Positions 35,329 to 43,011 of a DNA stretch of 64,000 bases are shown piece after piece (position 1 is the stretch's first letter; each line of letters starts with the position of its first letter). The position numbers and the translations under genes are program-made. The notes under the pieces are model-generated. The model did not search any database. It had not been told where the DNA came from and saw only the letters and a list, made by a program, of their open reading frames with translations. The DNA comes from Lachnospiraceae bacterium (lineage in GTDB: Bacteria > Bacillota > Clostridia > Lachnospirales > Lachnospiraceae). The stretch lies in the NCBI GenBank assembly GCA_017620255.1, contig JAFZQU010000031.1:62001-126000 (forward strand), in the 5' to 3' direction.

Positions 35329-35949
35329 TTACTGCACGACGCTGACCATGCTGTGACGCACGACCGTGTCATGATACGTGTATCCCTTCTGTAATTCCTG
35401 TGCGATCACGCCCGACTCGTATTCATCGCTCTGTGTCTGCATGACTGCATTATGATAATTCGGGTCGAACTCGCACCCGACCGCTTCGATCGGTTTAACG
35501 CCGAGATTTTCCAGTTCCGTTGTCAGCTGTTTATAGATCATCTGCATTCCGGTCGCCACGGCGGAATCCTGCTCCTCTGCAGGGATCGATGCCAGTCCTC
35601 TTTCGAAGTTATCGATCACCGGGAGGATCTTTTCGATCACCGACTTTGCACCCAGCTCATACATGGATGCTTTTTCTTTTTCGGTCCGGTTCCTGAAATT
35701 CTCGAACTCTGCCAGCTGCCGTTTTACCCTGTCCTGCAGTTCCTCGATCTGTTCGTCCCGTTTGTCCTTTTTCTCTTTTTTCTTCTTTTTGTCTTTCGCC
35801 GGAGCTTCTTCCTCTTCCTTTTCCGCTTCCTGCTCCTGCGCCTGTGCATTTTCCTGCGCTTTGGTATCTTCCTGTGCTTCCTCTGCGGCGGTCTGTGTAT
35901 CCTCCGCTTCCGGCTGCTCCTTTGTCAGGTCTTTTTCCTTTTCTTCCAT
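35329..35949 (-). CDS. grpE: Nucleotide exchange factor GrpE
   Basis: A 206-residue GrpE. Residues 1-70 are very rich in Glu, Lys, Ala and Gln, ending in a lysine-rich stretch (KDKKKKKEKKDKRDEQ). A long coiled-coil helix (residues 70-110, with LAEFENFRNRTEKEK) follows, then the beta domain with VIDNFERGLAS and AVGCEFDPNYHNAVMQT. It dimerises and releases ADP from DnaK. The N-terminal extension is longer than in most homologues but is disordered low-complexity sequence. It lies 20 bases after hrcA. Confidence 0.95.
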   Translation of the reverse strand: MEEKEKDLTKEQPEAEDTQTAAEEAQEDTKAQENAQAQEQEAEKEEEEAPAKDKKKKKEKKDKRDEQIEELQDRVKRQLAEFENFRNRTEKEKASMYELGAKSVIEKILPVIDNFERGLASIPAEEQDSAVATGMQMIYKQLTTELENLGVKPIEAVGCEFDPNYHNAVMQTQSDEYESGVIAQELQKGYTYHDTVVRHSMVSVVQ

Positions 35950-35969
35950 GTCCTATCCTTCCTGTCCGG

Positions 35970-36998
35970 CTATTCTCTCTTATATATGGAATCCAGCTGA
36001 TTCTTTAACGACTTCAAAGTCGAGAGTACCTTATCATAATCCATACGCTTGGGTCCGATGATCCCGATGGTCCCCTGCATGCCTTCCTCCAGCTCATACG
36101 TCGCGGTAACGATACTGCAGTCTTTCATGCTTGGCATCGGCGTTTCCTCTCCGATATAAACCTGAATGCCCTGCTGCCCTTCTTTGGAAAGCGTTTCCTG
36201 CACGATCTCTGTCAGCTGTTTCTTTTCTTCAAACGCGGAGATGATCTCGCTGGCTTTCTCATTGTCGGAAAGCTCCGGATATCTGAAGATATTGTTTGCA
36301 CCGCTGGTGTAGATCTCAAGGTCCTCATCTGCCCGGATCGCCTCCGCCACGGCATCGATCACATCGTTGACGATGTCGGAATGGATCCCGGCCTGCTCTT
36401 TCATATGTGTGATCATTCCGAGATTGATCTCTTCTATGGAAAGACCGTTTAAGTTTGTATTGAGCAGGATGTTCAGCTTCAGCAGGGTTTCATCGCTCAG
36501 TTCACCGTCGACATCGATGATCTCATTCTTGATGATGTTGCCTTCCACAACGATGACCGCAACGATCTTATCCCGCTCCATACGGCTCAACTGGATGAAT
36601 TTCAGTTTGTTCCGGTGGATCTGCGGTGCGGAGATCATGGTTGCATAGTTGGTATTAACCGCGAGCGATCTGGCCGCCGTCTTGAGCATCTGCTCCATCT
36701 TGTCGGCCTTTTCGATGAGGATCTCCTTCATCTCATCGACTTCCTTTTCCTTGTCCGCCATCAGCGTATCCACATAAAAGCGATACCCTTTGTCGCTGGG
36801 GATGCGGCCGGCACTGGTGTGCGGCTGCAGGATGTATCCCATCTCTTCGAGGTCGGACATCTCGTTCCGGATCGTCGCGGAACTTAAATTCAGGTCCGTA
36901 AACTTGGAAATCGTCCTGGATCCTACCGGTTCGCCGGTCTCCAGGTAGGTTTTGATGATCGCAAACAGGATCGTCCGTTTTCTTTCATCCAGTTCCAA
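35970..36998 (-). CDS. hrcA: Heat-inducible transcription repressor HrcA
   Basis: A 342-residue HrcA. The N-terminal winged helix contains TGEPVGSRTISKFTDLNLSS near residue 25 and TIRNEMSDLEEMGYILQPHT near 47; the dimer/GAF-like domain fills the rest. HrcA binds CIRCE and represses this operon, with GroE normally assisting. Start choice: an ATG at 37019 has no ribosome site, whereas a TTG at 36998 lies 9 bases after AGGGGG and gives the usual LELDERKRTIL N-terminus. I use the TTG, which would fit low-level translation of a repressor. First gene of the heat-shock operon. Confidence 0.93.
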   Translation of the reverse strand: MELDERKRTILFAIIKTYLETGEPVGSRTISKFTDLNLSSATIRNEMSDLEEMGYILQPHTSAGRIPSDKGYRFYVDTLMADKEKEVDEMKEILIEKADKMEQMLKTAARSLAVNTNYATMISAPQIHRNKLKFIQLSRMERDKIVAVIVVEGNIIKNEIIDVDGELSDETLLKLNILLNTNLNGLSIEEINLGMITHMKEQAGIHSDIVNDVIDAVAEAIRADEDLEIYTSGANNIFRYPELSDNEKASEIISAFEEKKQLTEIVQETLSKEGQQGIQVYIGEETPMPSMKDCSIVTATYELEEGMQGTIGIIGPKRMDYDKVLSTLKSLKNQLDSIYKRE

Positions 36999-37023
36999 AA
37001 GTTCACGCCCCCTTTCCATGTTG

Positions 37024-37050
37024 TTAGCACTCAATATAAAAGAGTGCTAA
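37024..37050. promoter_or_regulatory. CIRCE operator
   Basis: A perfect CIRCE: TTAGCACTC (37024-37032), 9-base spacer, GAGTGCTAA (37042-37050). It lies just downstream of the predicted transcription start and upstream of hrcA translation, the usual position for HrcA autoregulation of the hrcA-grpE-dnaK-dnaJ operon. Confidence 0.98.
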
Positions 37051-37064
37051 CATTGCCTGTAACT

Positions 37065-37093
37065 AAAATAGCACCGCCACAAGGCCATGTCAA
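37065..37093 (-). promoter_or_regulatory. Sigma-A promoter of the hrcA operon
   Basis: Reading leftward: TTGACA (complement of 37088-37093), 17-base spacer, TATTTT (complement of 37065-37070). The start point should be near 37058, placing CIRCE at about +8 to +35. Confidence 0.85.
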
Positions 37094-37137
37094 CACCCTA
37101 AATATTAAGTATTTCTAAATTGTATGAAGAATTCTGT

Positions 37138-37857
37138 CTATTTCAGGATCGAAAATCCGAGTGCTTTGGAATCCGATGCAAACATCTGCACGGTCTCAAG
37201 CGACAGCTGTTTCAGATCCTTGCCGAGATTCGGCAGTTTTGCGAGCAGATTATTGGTGACCGTGATGATATCGGTACCGCACTGATCGGCCTGAACGATA
37301 TTATAAACCTCGCGGCAGCTTGCCCACAGGGAAAGCGTACCGGGTTTTGTCCTGCACAGTTCTGCGGTTTTTTTCATGATCGGCATCGCATCCACGCCGG
37401 TATCCATGATACGTCCCGCAAAAACGGAAACGATGTTCTGCGTGCCCGGTGCAAAAGCCGCGACCGTCTGTTCCACCTGTTCCAATGTAAGGATCGCCGT
37501 TACGTTCAGTTTCAGTCCTGCGGCAGACAGCTTTTTGATCAGCGGGATGCTGCTCTCATCTGCCGTATTGGTGATCGGGATCTTTACATATACATTGTCT
37601 CCGAGGGATGCGATCTCTTTTGCCTCCATTTCCATCGTCGCAAAATCATCCGCAAACACCTCAAAAGAAAGCGGCAGGTCGGGAATCTCTTTTACCACTT
37701 CCCGTGCAAACTGCACATAATCGGTTACGCCTGCCTTTTTCATCAGTGTCGGGTTGGTCGTAAACCCTTTTACGTACCCCTTCCGGTACTCCTCCTTCAT
37801 GCCTTCGATGTCGGCGCCGTCCGCATAAAGCGTGACTTTCAGATCTTCAAATTTCAT
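37138..37857 (-). CDS. Transaldolase / fructose-6-phosphate aldolase family protein
   Basis: A 239-residue class I aldolase barrel. KGFTTNPTLMKKAGVTDYV near residue 30 is the family N-terminal signature, NVYVKIPITN near 87 carries the Schiff-base lysine region, LKLNVTAILTLEQVEQTV near 117 follows, and VSVFAGRIMDTGVDAMPIM near 140 contains the phosphate-binding residues. Small transaldolases of this type move dihydroxyacetone units and can make sedoheptulose 7-phosphate. It is the last gene of an operon holding a SIS isomerase, an HddC-GmhB fusion and an epimerase, so supply of sedoheptulose 7-phosphate to heptose synthesis is a good hypothesis. The ATG at 37857 follows AAGGAG by 8 bases. Confidence 0.87.
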   Translation of the reverse strand: MKFEDLKVTLYADGADIEGMKEEYRKGYVKGFTTNPTLMKKAGVTDYVQFAREVVKEIPDLPLSFEVFADDFATMEMEAKEIASLGDNVYVKIPITNTADESSIPLIKKLSAAGLKLNVTAILTLEQVEQTVAAFAPGTQNIVSVFAGRIMDTGVDAMPIMKKTAELCRTKPGTLSLWASCREVYNIVQADQCGTDIITVTNNLLAKLPNLGKDLKQLSLETVQMFASDSKALGFSILK

Positions 37858-37905
37858 CAGTAATTCTCCTTTTCTCTTCAATTACTTTTTTTATTTTAAT
37901 CCGGA

Positions 37906-38463
37906 TCAGACGTTCAACGCATTGACCATCAGATGCCAGATCACGCCCTGCCAGCCTTCCGCATGCGGTGTGATGCGGGAATCGTCGAGCACCGGGATCA
38001 GAACACAGGCATCGCTGACTTCCTTTGCGTAGCCGCCCGTTCTCGAAACGATCGATATCACTTTGCTGTTCCTCTCTTTTGCCAGTTTCAGTGCATTGAC
38101 AATGTTCAAAGATGTCGTCGCGCTGCCGCCGCCGACGGAAAATACCATCACGGCGTCTTTTTCGTTGATGCGGGATGTCTTGAGCCATTCCGAAAACGTG
38201 GTCTCCCAGCCTTCGTCATTTGTCCTTGCCGTCAGCTCCGAAACATTGTCGGTCGGTGCATACGTCTCAATATGTCCGATCTTACGGAAATCGTTCACGG
38301 CATGGCTTGCGTTGGCAGCACTGCCGCCTACGCCGAGAATGAACAGGCGTCCCTGTTGATCCCTTACATCCTTTAAGATCTCAATCCCCTTTTGAATCTC
38401 TTCCCTGGATACCGATTCCGCGATCGTTACGGTTTCCTTCAGATACTGGTCAATATACTGCAT
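37906..38463 (-). CDS. SIS-domain phosphosugar isomerase, GmhA-like (second copy)
   Basis: A 185-residue SIS protein. LFILGVGGSAANASHAVNDF near residue 40 matches the GmhA loop, with Asn-Ala-Ser-His in place of Asp-Ser-Glu-His. ELTARTNDEGWETTF near 76, VFSVGGGSATTSLNIV near 106 and a C-terminal TPHAEGWQGVIWHLM follow. It probably isomerises sedoheptulose 7-phosphate or a related ketose phosphate. It is clearly different from the first GmhA (13232), being 35 residues shorter with a changed active loop, so the two may act on different sugars or isomers. It lies 48 bases before the transaldolase and 20 after the fused gene. Confidence 0.82.
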   Translation of the reverse strand: MQYIDQYLKETVTIAESVSREEIQKGIEILKDVRDQQGRLFILGVGGSAANASHAVNDFRKIGHIETYAPTDNVSELTARTNDEGWETTFSEWLKTSRINEKDAVMVFSVGGGSATTSLNIVNALKLAKERNSKVISIVSRTGGYAKEVSDACVLIPVLDDSRITPHAEGWQGVIWHLMVNALNV

Positions 38464-38483
38464 GCTTTTCCTCCTTCTGTATG

Positions 38484-39779
38484 TCAGATCACCTTTGTGA
38501 CCTCGGACAGATCTTTCAATATATGATCCGGCTTGTTTCCTTCCAGCCGGTTGCAGACATCACAGCGCATGCCGCCAAGCAGGATGGTCTTAACGCCCAT
38601 CGCCTTGCCGGCCAGAACATCCGTGTACGAATCCCCTACCATATAGGAAGCGGCAAGATCCAGGTTGTACTTCCGTGCTGCTTTCTCAAGCAGTCCGCTC
38701 TTGGGTTTGCGGCAGTTACAGGTACGGATCAGGTAAGGTTCCCTGCTCATCGGAAGCATTTCCGGATAGTGGGGACACATGAACAGATCATCTATTTCCA
38801 CCATGCTCCTGAAAAACGTATTGATATCATACAGGTTGCAGAGTGTTGTTTTCCCCTTGGCCGCGGACGGCTGGTTGGTCACAACAAAAACATAATAGCC
38901 CTTTTCACGGATCTTATCAATTGCAGCGGCGACGTACGGGAACATGCGAAACTGACTGACATTGGCCGCCGAATCAAACAGTTCCGTATCTTCATTATAA
39001 ACGATCTCGTTGATCACGCCATCGCGGTCCAGAAAAACGGCCGGATGTGCTTCCTCAAAACGGTGGCGGGCATAGGCTTCAAATTCCTTCATGCTCTCCG
39101 GACTTCCGATCTCATAGAAGCGTTTCGATACGATATGCGCTGCCAGTTTTCCTTCGCGGCTCAGTCTCGTCTGTATTTCAGCGATATCAAAGGCCAGATC
39201 TTCTTCGTAATCCTCAAACAGGGAGCGCTCGTACATGCATACACCGTAATCGATGTGATCCATCTCGGGAACGGTGTGATGTTTGTCATAGAGCACGATC
39301 TTTCCGTCCTTTACGATCACGTTACTCTTGTCAAACCGGTCTTTGTTTTCCAGCACCGTCATCAGCGCCTGCTGCCCTGTTTCTTTTCCTTTAAAATAAC
39401 GGTATACACTTTCCTCATAGTCGATGTCCATAAAGGAGTCGCCGTATATGAGCAGAAAATCCTCATCCAGATAAGGAAGCGCACGTCTTACCGCACCGCC
39501 GGTCCCCAGCAGTTTTTCCCCGTCCATGCAGTACTGAATGGAAAGGCCGCGGTCAGATCCGTCCCCATAGTGGTCCCTGATCATATCCGCCTGATAGCCG
39601 ATCAGGAAGAGAAAACGACGAAAGCCCCATTGTTGCAGAAGATCCAGTTCATAATCAAAAAACGGTCTTGAACCGATCTGCACCAGGGACTTCGGGCATT
39701 GTTTCGTATATTCTTTCAGTCTGGTTCCGAGGCCGCCCATCAAAACGACGACCTGTATGTCTTCCAAATTTCTCATCAT
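38484..39779 (-). CDS. Fused sugar-1-phosphate nucleotidyltransferase and HAD-IIIA (GmhB-like) phosphatase (second copy)
   Basis: A 431-residue two-domain protein. Residues 1-240 are a nucleotidyltransferase (VVVLMGGLGTRLKEYTKQCP, then LLIYGDSFMDIDYEESV near 115). Residues 245-425 are a HAD-IIIA phosphatase with VFLDRDGVINEIVYN, VVTNQPSAAKGK, zinc-binding FMCPHYPEM and CNCRKPKSGLL, and MVGDSYTDVLAGKAMG. The architecture equals the gene at 11946, but the sequences differ widely, so this is not a recent duplication. With the SIS isomerase and epimerase next to it, a nucleotide-activated heptose or modified heptose is the likely product. No GHMP kinase is present in this operon; the HddA at 10915 could serve both. 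Confidence 0.87.
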   Translation of the reverse strand: MMRNLEDIQVVVLMGGLGTRLKEYTKQCPKSLVQIGSRPFFDYELDLLQQWGFRRFLFLIGYQADMIRDHYGDGSDRGLSIQYCMDGEKLLGTGGAVRRALPYLDEDFLLIYGDSFMDIDYEESVYRYFKGKETGQQALMTVLENKDRFDKSNVIVKDGKIVLYDKHHTVPEMDHIDYGVCMYERSLFEDYEEDLAFDIAEIQTRLSREGKLAAHIVSKRFYEIGSPESMKEFEAYARHRFEEAHPAVFLDRDGVINEIVYNEDTELFDSAANVSQFRMFPYVAAAIDKIREKGYYVFVVTNQPSAAKGKTTLCNLYDINTFFRSMVEIDDLFMCPHYPEMLPMSREPYLIRTCNCRKPKSGLLEKAARKYNLDLAASYMVGDSYTDVLAGKAMGVKTILLGGMRCDVCNRLEGNKPDHILKDLSEVTKVI

Positions 39780-39798
39780 CGGGATTCACTTTGTCCGT

Positions 39799-40758
39799 TT
39801 ACTCTCTTGCCGAAAAGACCCACGGATTGGCAAGCAGATATTCCACGGTCTTCACAACACCTTCCTCGATCGTTGCCTTCGGTTCCCAGCCAAGAGACCG
39901 GACTTTCCGGGTGTCGAGATAAATGAACGGATTGTCGCCGATCCATCCGCGTTCTCCGCCGGCGTAGGTAAATGCAGGCTGAACGCCGAGTTTCCCGCAG
40001 ATCCAACCGACCGAATCGTTGACCTCGCAGTACTGATCGGTACCGAGGTTGTAAATGTTCACCTTCTCATCGGCGTTGCGGATCACGGTCAGGATCGCTT
40101 CCATACAATCCTTTACATACAGATAGGACTTGCGCTGCTTTCCGTTTCCGAGAATATGCAGTTTCGTCGGATCGTCCTGCAATTTTTTCACAAAATCAAA
40201 CACATGGCCATGCGTATACCGCTCGCCAAGGATCGATACAAACCGGAAGATATACACCTGATAATCAAAGCCTTCCGCATAGGCCGCAAGCAGACCTTCG
40301 CCTGCCAGCTTGGAAGCACCGTACAGGGATGTCTGTACCGGGAAAGGAGCATCCTCCGGCGTCGGGATCACTTCCGCTTCACCGTACACGGAACCTGTGG
40401 AAGAAAAGCCGATCCTTCTGATGCCGTTTTTACGCATGGCTTCCAGTACATGGAACGTTGCGAGCGTATTCTGCTCAACATCCTTGCCCGGATGTTCGGT
40501 ACCCATCCTGACATCCGCATTTGCGGCAAAGTGGAACACAAAATCAGCGCCCTTCATGGCTTCTGCCATGGACGCTTCATCCAGTGTATCTCCTTCCACC
40601 AGCTGAAAGCGGGGGCTTTTCAGAGCTTCTTCGAGAAATTCCCGTCTTCCCGTGGAAAAATTATCGTATGCAACGACTTCGTTTTCCGGCTCGCTAAGCA
40701 GCCTGTCTACCATGTTGGAACCGATGAATCCGGCGCCGCCCGTTATGAAATATCGCAT
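39799..40758 (-). CDS. NAD-dependent nucleotide-sugar epimerase/dehydratase
   Basis: A 319-residue extended SDR. The NAD-binding FITGGAGFIGSNMVDRLL opens the protein, AYDNFSTGRREFLEEAL follows, and the catalytic set is SSTGSVYGE near residue 115 with the YGASKLAGEGLL tyrosine-lysine pair near 142. FRFVSILGERYTHGHV and a YVKDCMEAILTVI segment complete the family. It resembles UDP-glucose 4-epimerase and GDP-heptose-modifying enzymes. Its position next to the HddC-GmhB fusion suggests it modifies the activated heptose or a hexose for the same glycan. Its start lies within the GGDEF gene end by 16 bases, so the two are coupled. Confidence 0.88.
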   Translation of the reverse strand: MRYFITGGAGFIGSNMVDRLLSEPENEVVAYDNFSTGRREFLEEALKSPRFQLVEGDTLDEASMAEAMKGADFVFHFAANADVRMGTEHPGKDVEQNTLATFHVLEAMRKNGIRRIGFSSTGSVYGEAEVIPTPEDAPFPVQTSLYGASKLAGEGLLAAYAEGFDYQVYIFRFVSILGERYTHGHVFDFVKKLQDDPTKLHILGNGKQRKSYLYVKDCMEAILTVIRNADEKVNIYNLGTDQYCEVNDSVGWICGKLGVQPAFTYAGGERGWIGDNPFIYLDTRKVRSLGWEPKATIEEGVVKTVEYLLANPWVFSARE

Positions 40759-41615
40759 ATGTCGTACTCTACCTCTTCCTCTACGCGCTCCTTGAGAAGT
40801 ATCGCATCTCTCTGGAACTCTTCTTTTTTATATTGCAGACTGCCGATCTTCACTTCCACGCGAAGCGGTGTCTGAGCAATCCCGTCAAAGGAAGCCGGAT
40901 CGTCCAGCTTCTTGCGCAGCCTGCCCTCAACGAGCTTGGCCCCGCTTCTGTCACAGGTCAGAAGAACGCCCAGAGAGCCTTCTTCATCAATGACATACAC
41001 CCTGTCTTCCAGACGCACCGTATCCACCACAAGCTTGGCGAGTCTGACACGGACGTCGTCATATTGCGTTTTCTTCAGAACACTCTTTAATTCCTTGATA
41101 TAGCGTAATTTAATGATCATCAGAGAGATCGCTTTTCCGTTTCTCTCTGCGTAAGAGATCTGCGTCTGGATGTCCATGAACATACTGCGCAGATTATAGA
41201 ATCCCGTCAGCGGGTCGATCATGATCAGTTCTTCCACCTGCTGCTTCAGGATCTGATTTTCAAGCTGCATCTTCTTCAGGCCGCTCACATACATCACGGC
41301 GCCGCAGACAGCCATGGCCTCCAGTGCGACCCAGCCGAAAGAAAGCGGCTCTATATAATCGCCCATGGCCACACTCATGTATATTTTATATGCGATGAAT
41401 GCGACCACCTGCAGTCCTGCGATCACGATCGCGACCGGCGTCAGACGGAAACTGGCGAAAAGGACGGCAAGAAAAATGCCTGCCAGCATGATCAGGCCTT
41501 CCACATATAAATCCGGTGTCGCAGATAACAGTATCGCACACAGCAAGAGCGCTACCAGCAGGATACAAATGCCGATATCCTGCAAAGCCTTGCCGGTTGT
41601 CTCTTTTTTGCCCAT
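40743..41615 (-). CDS. Membrane protein with degenerate GGDEF domain
   Basis: A 290-residue protein. Four or five hydrophobic segments fill residues 12-112; a short coiled linker (LKKMQLENQILKQQVEELI) leads to a GGDEF-like domain at 130-285. The domain entry DPLTGFYNLRSMFMDI is conserved, but the active GGDEF loop is replaced by DEEGSLG near residue 210, so diguanylate cyclase activity is unlikely. It could bind GTP or c-di-GMP as a sensor or be a scaffold. It heads the second heptose-type operon, behind the 41649-41678 promoter, and overlaps the epimerase gene by 16 bases, so it may adjust glycan synthesis. Confidence 0.8.
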   Translation of the reverse strand: MGKKETTGKALQDIGICILLVALLLCAILLSATPDLYVEGLIMLAGIFLAVLFASFRLTPVAIVIAGLQVVAFIAYKIYMSVAMGDYIEPLSFGWVALEAMAVCGAVMYVSGLKKMQLENQILKQQVEELIMIDPLTGFYNLRSMFMDIQTQISYAERNGKAISLMIIKLRYIKELKSVLKKTQYDDVRVRLAKLVVDTVRLEDRVYVIDEEGSLGVLLTCDRSGAKLVEGRLRKKLDDPASFDGIAQTPLRVEVKIGSLQYKKEEFQRDAILLKERVEEEVEYDICDIS

Positions 41616-41648
41616 CAGGATCCTCTTTCCGTTTATTCCTTGTCTGAC

Positions 41649-41678
41649 ATTATACCACAGTCTTTATTTTCTTGTAAA
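41649..41678 (-). promoter_or_regulatory. Sigma-A promoter of the GGDEF-heptose operon
   Basis: Reading leftward: TTTACA (complement of 41673-41678), 18-base spacer, TATAAT (complement of 41649-41654). The start point would be about 41642, close to the GGDEF start at 41615, with GGAT/AAAGAGGATC as the ribosome site. Confidence 0.75.
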
Positions 41679-41706
41679 ATTGAGATTTTTCCCCGAAAAT
41701 GGGAGG

Positions 41707-41733
41707 ATGCCAAGTGACAGGGTCACTTGGCAT
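41707..41733. repeat. Perfect 12-base inverted repeat
   Basis: ATGCCAAGTGAC (41707-41718), loop AGG, GTCACTTGGCAT (41722-41733). Rightward it is followed by TTTATTAT; leftward no U tract follows. It could be a protein-binding dyad, a terminator element for the leftward crh transcript, or one copy of a dispersed palindromic repeat. I saw no second copy in this window. Confidence 0.75.
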
Positions 41734-41765
41734 TTATTATGAAAAAGTACAAATATGTTTTCTTC

Positions 41766-41792
41766 TTATGAAAATCAGTATAATTTTCATAA
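41766..41792. repeat. Perfect 10-base AT-rich inverted repeat downstream of crh
   Basis: TTATGAAAAT (41766-41775), 7-base centre CAGTATA, ATTTTCATAA (41783-41792). It lies 3' of crh on the leftward strand. Because it is AT-rich it makes a weak RNA stem; an operator is as likely as a terminator. Confidence 0.6.
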
Positions 41793-41900
41793 ATGACATA
41801 AAAATGTTTGCCGCGTAAATGTTTTTTTAATATCTTATGAACAAACTATGAATACGGGCAAACCGCATATCCTGATCCTTCTTCAGAATCCTCCCGTTGA

Positions 41901-42155
41901 TCATTTCCCGCAAAGGTACGCTTCTACGCCCTTTAAAGCTTCTTCTTCATCTTTTCCGTCTGCGGAGACCACGATATGGTCGCCGGCGGAAAGGACCAGT
42001 GTCATCATTCCCATGATGCTCTTCGCATTGACACGTTTCCCTTCGGATTCGATATAGATCGAACTCTCATACTGGCTTGCTACCTGAACCAGAAGGGCGA
42101 TCGGTCTGGCTTCCAGTCCATTCTCCAGTTGAATCTCCACTTCCTTCTTCATCAT
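41901..42155 (-). CDS. crh: Catabolite-repression HPr-like protein Crh
   Basis: An 84-residue HPr-fold protein. The active-site loop reads NGLEARPIALLVQ, with glutamate where HPr has the phosphorylated histidine (Bacillus Crh has glutamine). The serine-kinase site is intact in VNAKSIMGMMTLVLSAG. It therefore cannot pass phosphate in the PTS but should be phosphorylated on serine by HprK and act with CcpA. The position after rapZ and whiA matches Bacillus yvcJ-yvcK-yvcL-crh. I use the ATG at 42155, 9 bases after GGAGG. It is the last gene of the operon that begins at hprK. Confidence 0.9.
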   Translation of the reverse strand: MMKKEVEIQLENGLEARPIALLVQVASQYESSIYIESEGKRVNAKSIMGMMTLVLSAGDHIVVSADGKDEEEALKGVEAYLCGK

Positions 42156-42168
42156 AATACTGCTCCTC

Positions 42169-43005
42169 CTATTGCGTGCTGTTGCGTAATTTCTCCGCGA
42201 TCTCACTCAGTTTGCGAAGCCGGTGGTTCACACCGGATTTCCCAACGGGCGGATCCACCAGTTCTCCCAGTTCTTTCAGGGATACGTTCGGATACCGTAG
42301 CCTGGCCTCAGCGATACAGCGCAGGGATTCCGGTAATTCCCTGTAGATCCTGCTTTTCCGGATCAGTTCGATGTCCTCTGCCTGCTTAACGGCCGCAGTG
42401 ACCGTCTTGCCGATATTCGCGGTCTCGCAATTCACCCTGCGATTAACATTGTTGCGCATATCCTTCAGGATCCTGGAATTCTCAAAATCCATCAGGGCAA
42501 CATGCGCGCCGATCACATTCAGCGTATCTACGATCTGGGATCCTTCTTTCAGATACACGACATGATGATTTTTACGAAGGACCGTCTTCGCGTCGATCTC
42601 AAACGTCCGCAGCAGATCCCGGATCTCATCCGCCCTCTCATCCGATTGACAGACAATCTCAAGATGATAGGACTTTTCCGGATCGCTGACCGAACCCGCC
42701 GCCAAAAAGGCACCCCGTAAAAAAGCCCTGCGGCAACATGATCTTTGCAGCAGGCCGGCACCGCTTATAGCCGCCGTAACCTGATCTTCATCATGTTCGC
42801 ACAGTGTATTATCTATATTAAATGTTTTTTTAATTAAAGTAAAGTATTTTCTCTGAACCGTCTCGTTTTCAAAACGCAGGGTATGGCTGTCTTCCGACGG
42901 TCTTAGACCGTAAAAGCGAAGCGCCGCCAGTTCCGCGATCTGGCAGTGTCTGGAATGGCCGATGATCAAAGACAGTTCTTCTTTGACTTTTCCGGAAAAT
43001 GACAT
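42169..43005 (-). CDS. whiA: WhiA-family DNA-binding protein
   Basis: A 278-residue WhiA. The N-terminal half resembles LAGLIDADG homing-endonuclease folds (RAFLRGAFLAAGSVSDPEKS near residue 90) but lacks their catalytic acids, and the C-terminal helix-turn-helix is SLKELGELVDPPVGKSGVNH near 245. WhiA affects cell division and chromosome segregation in Bacillus and sporulation genes in Streptomyces. It is slightly shorter than the Bacillus protein. It lies 6 bases after rapZ; yvcK, which usually separates the two, is missing. Confidence 0.94.
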   Translation of the reverse strand: MSFSGKVKEELSLIIGHSRHCQIAELAALRFYGLRPSEDSHTLRFENETVQRKYFTLIKKTFNIDNTLCEHDEDQVTAAISGAGLLQRSCCRRAFLRGAFLAAGSVSDPEKSYHLEIVCQSDERADEIRDLLRTFEIDAKTVLRKNHHVVYLKEGSQIVDTLNVIGAHVALMDFENSRILKDMRNNVNRRVNCETANIGKTVTAAVKQAEDIELIRKSRIYRELPESLRCIAEARLRYPNVSLKELGELVDPPVGKSGVNHRLRKLSEIAEKLRNSTQ

Positions 43006-43011
43006 GGCATC

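Larger units (their letters stand above)
41616..41900. other. Longest intergenic region, between crh and the GGDEF gene
   Basis: This 285-base AT-rich gap holds, from right to left, an AT-rich perfect hairpin (41766-41792), a very stable perfect hairpin (41707-41733) and the promoter at 41649-41678 that reads into the GGDEF gene. I see no open frame with a ribosome site. Confidence 0.7.

Noticed and set aside
35750-35830. Simple-sequence repeat within grpE suggestive of phase variation.
   Set aside because: The Lys/Glu-rich stretch is encoded by mixed codons with no pure repeat unit, so slipped-strand switching is unlikely.
38484-39779. Recent duplication of the 11946 fusion gene.
   Set aside because: Domain order is the same, but signature loops and linkers differ along the whole length; this is ancient divergence or independent gain.
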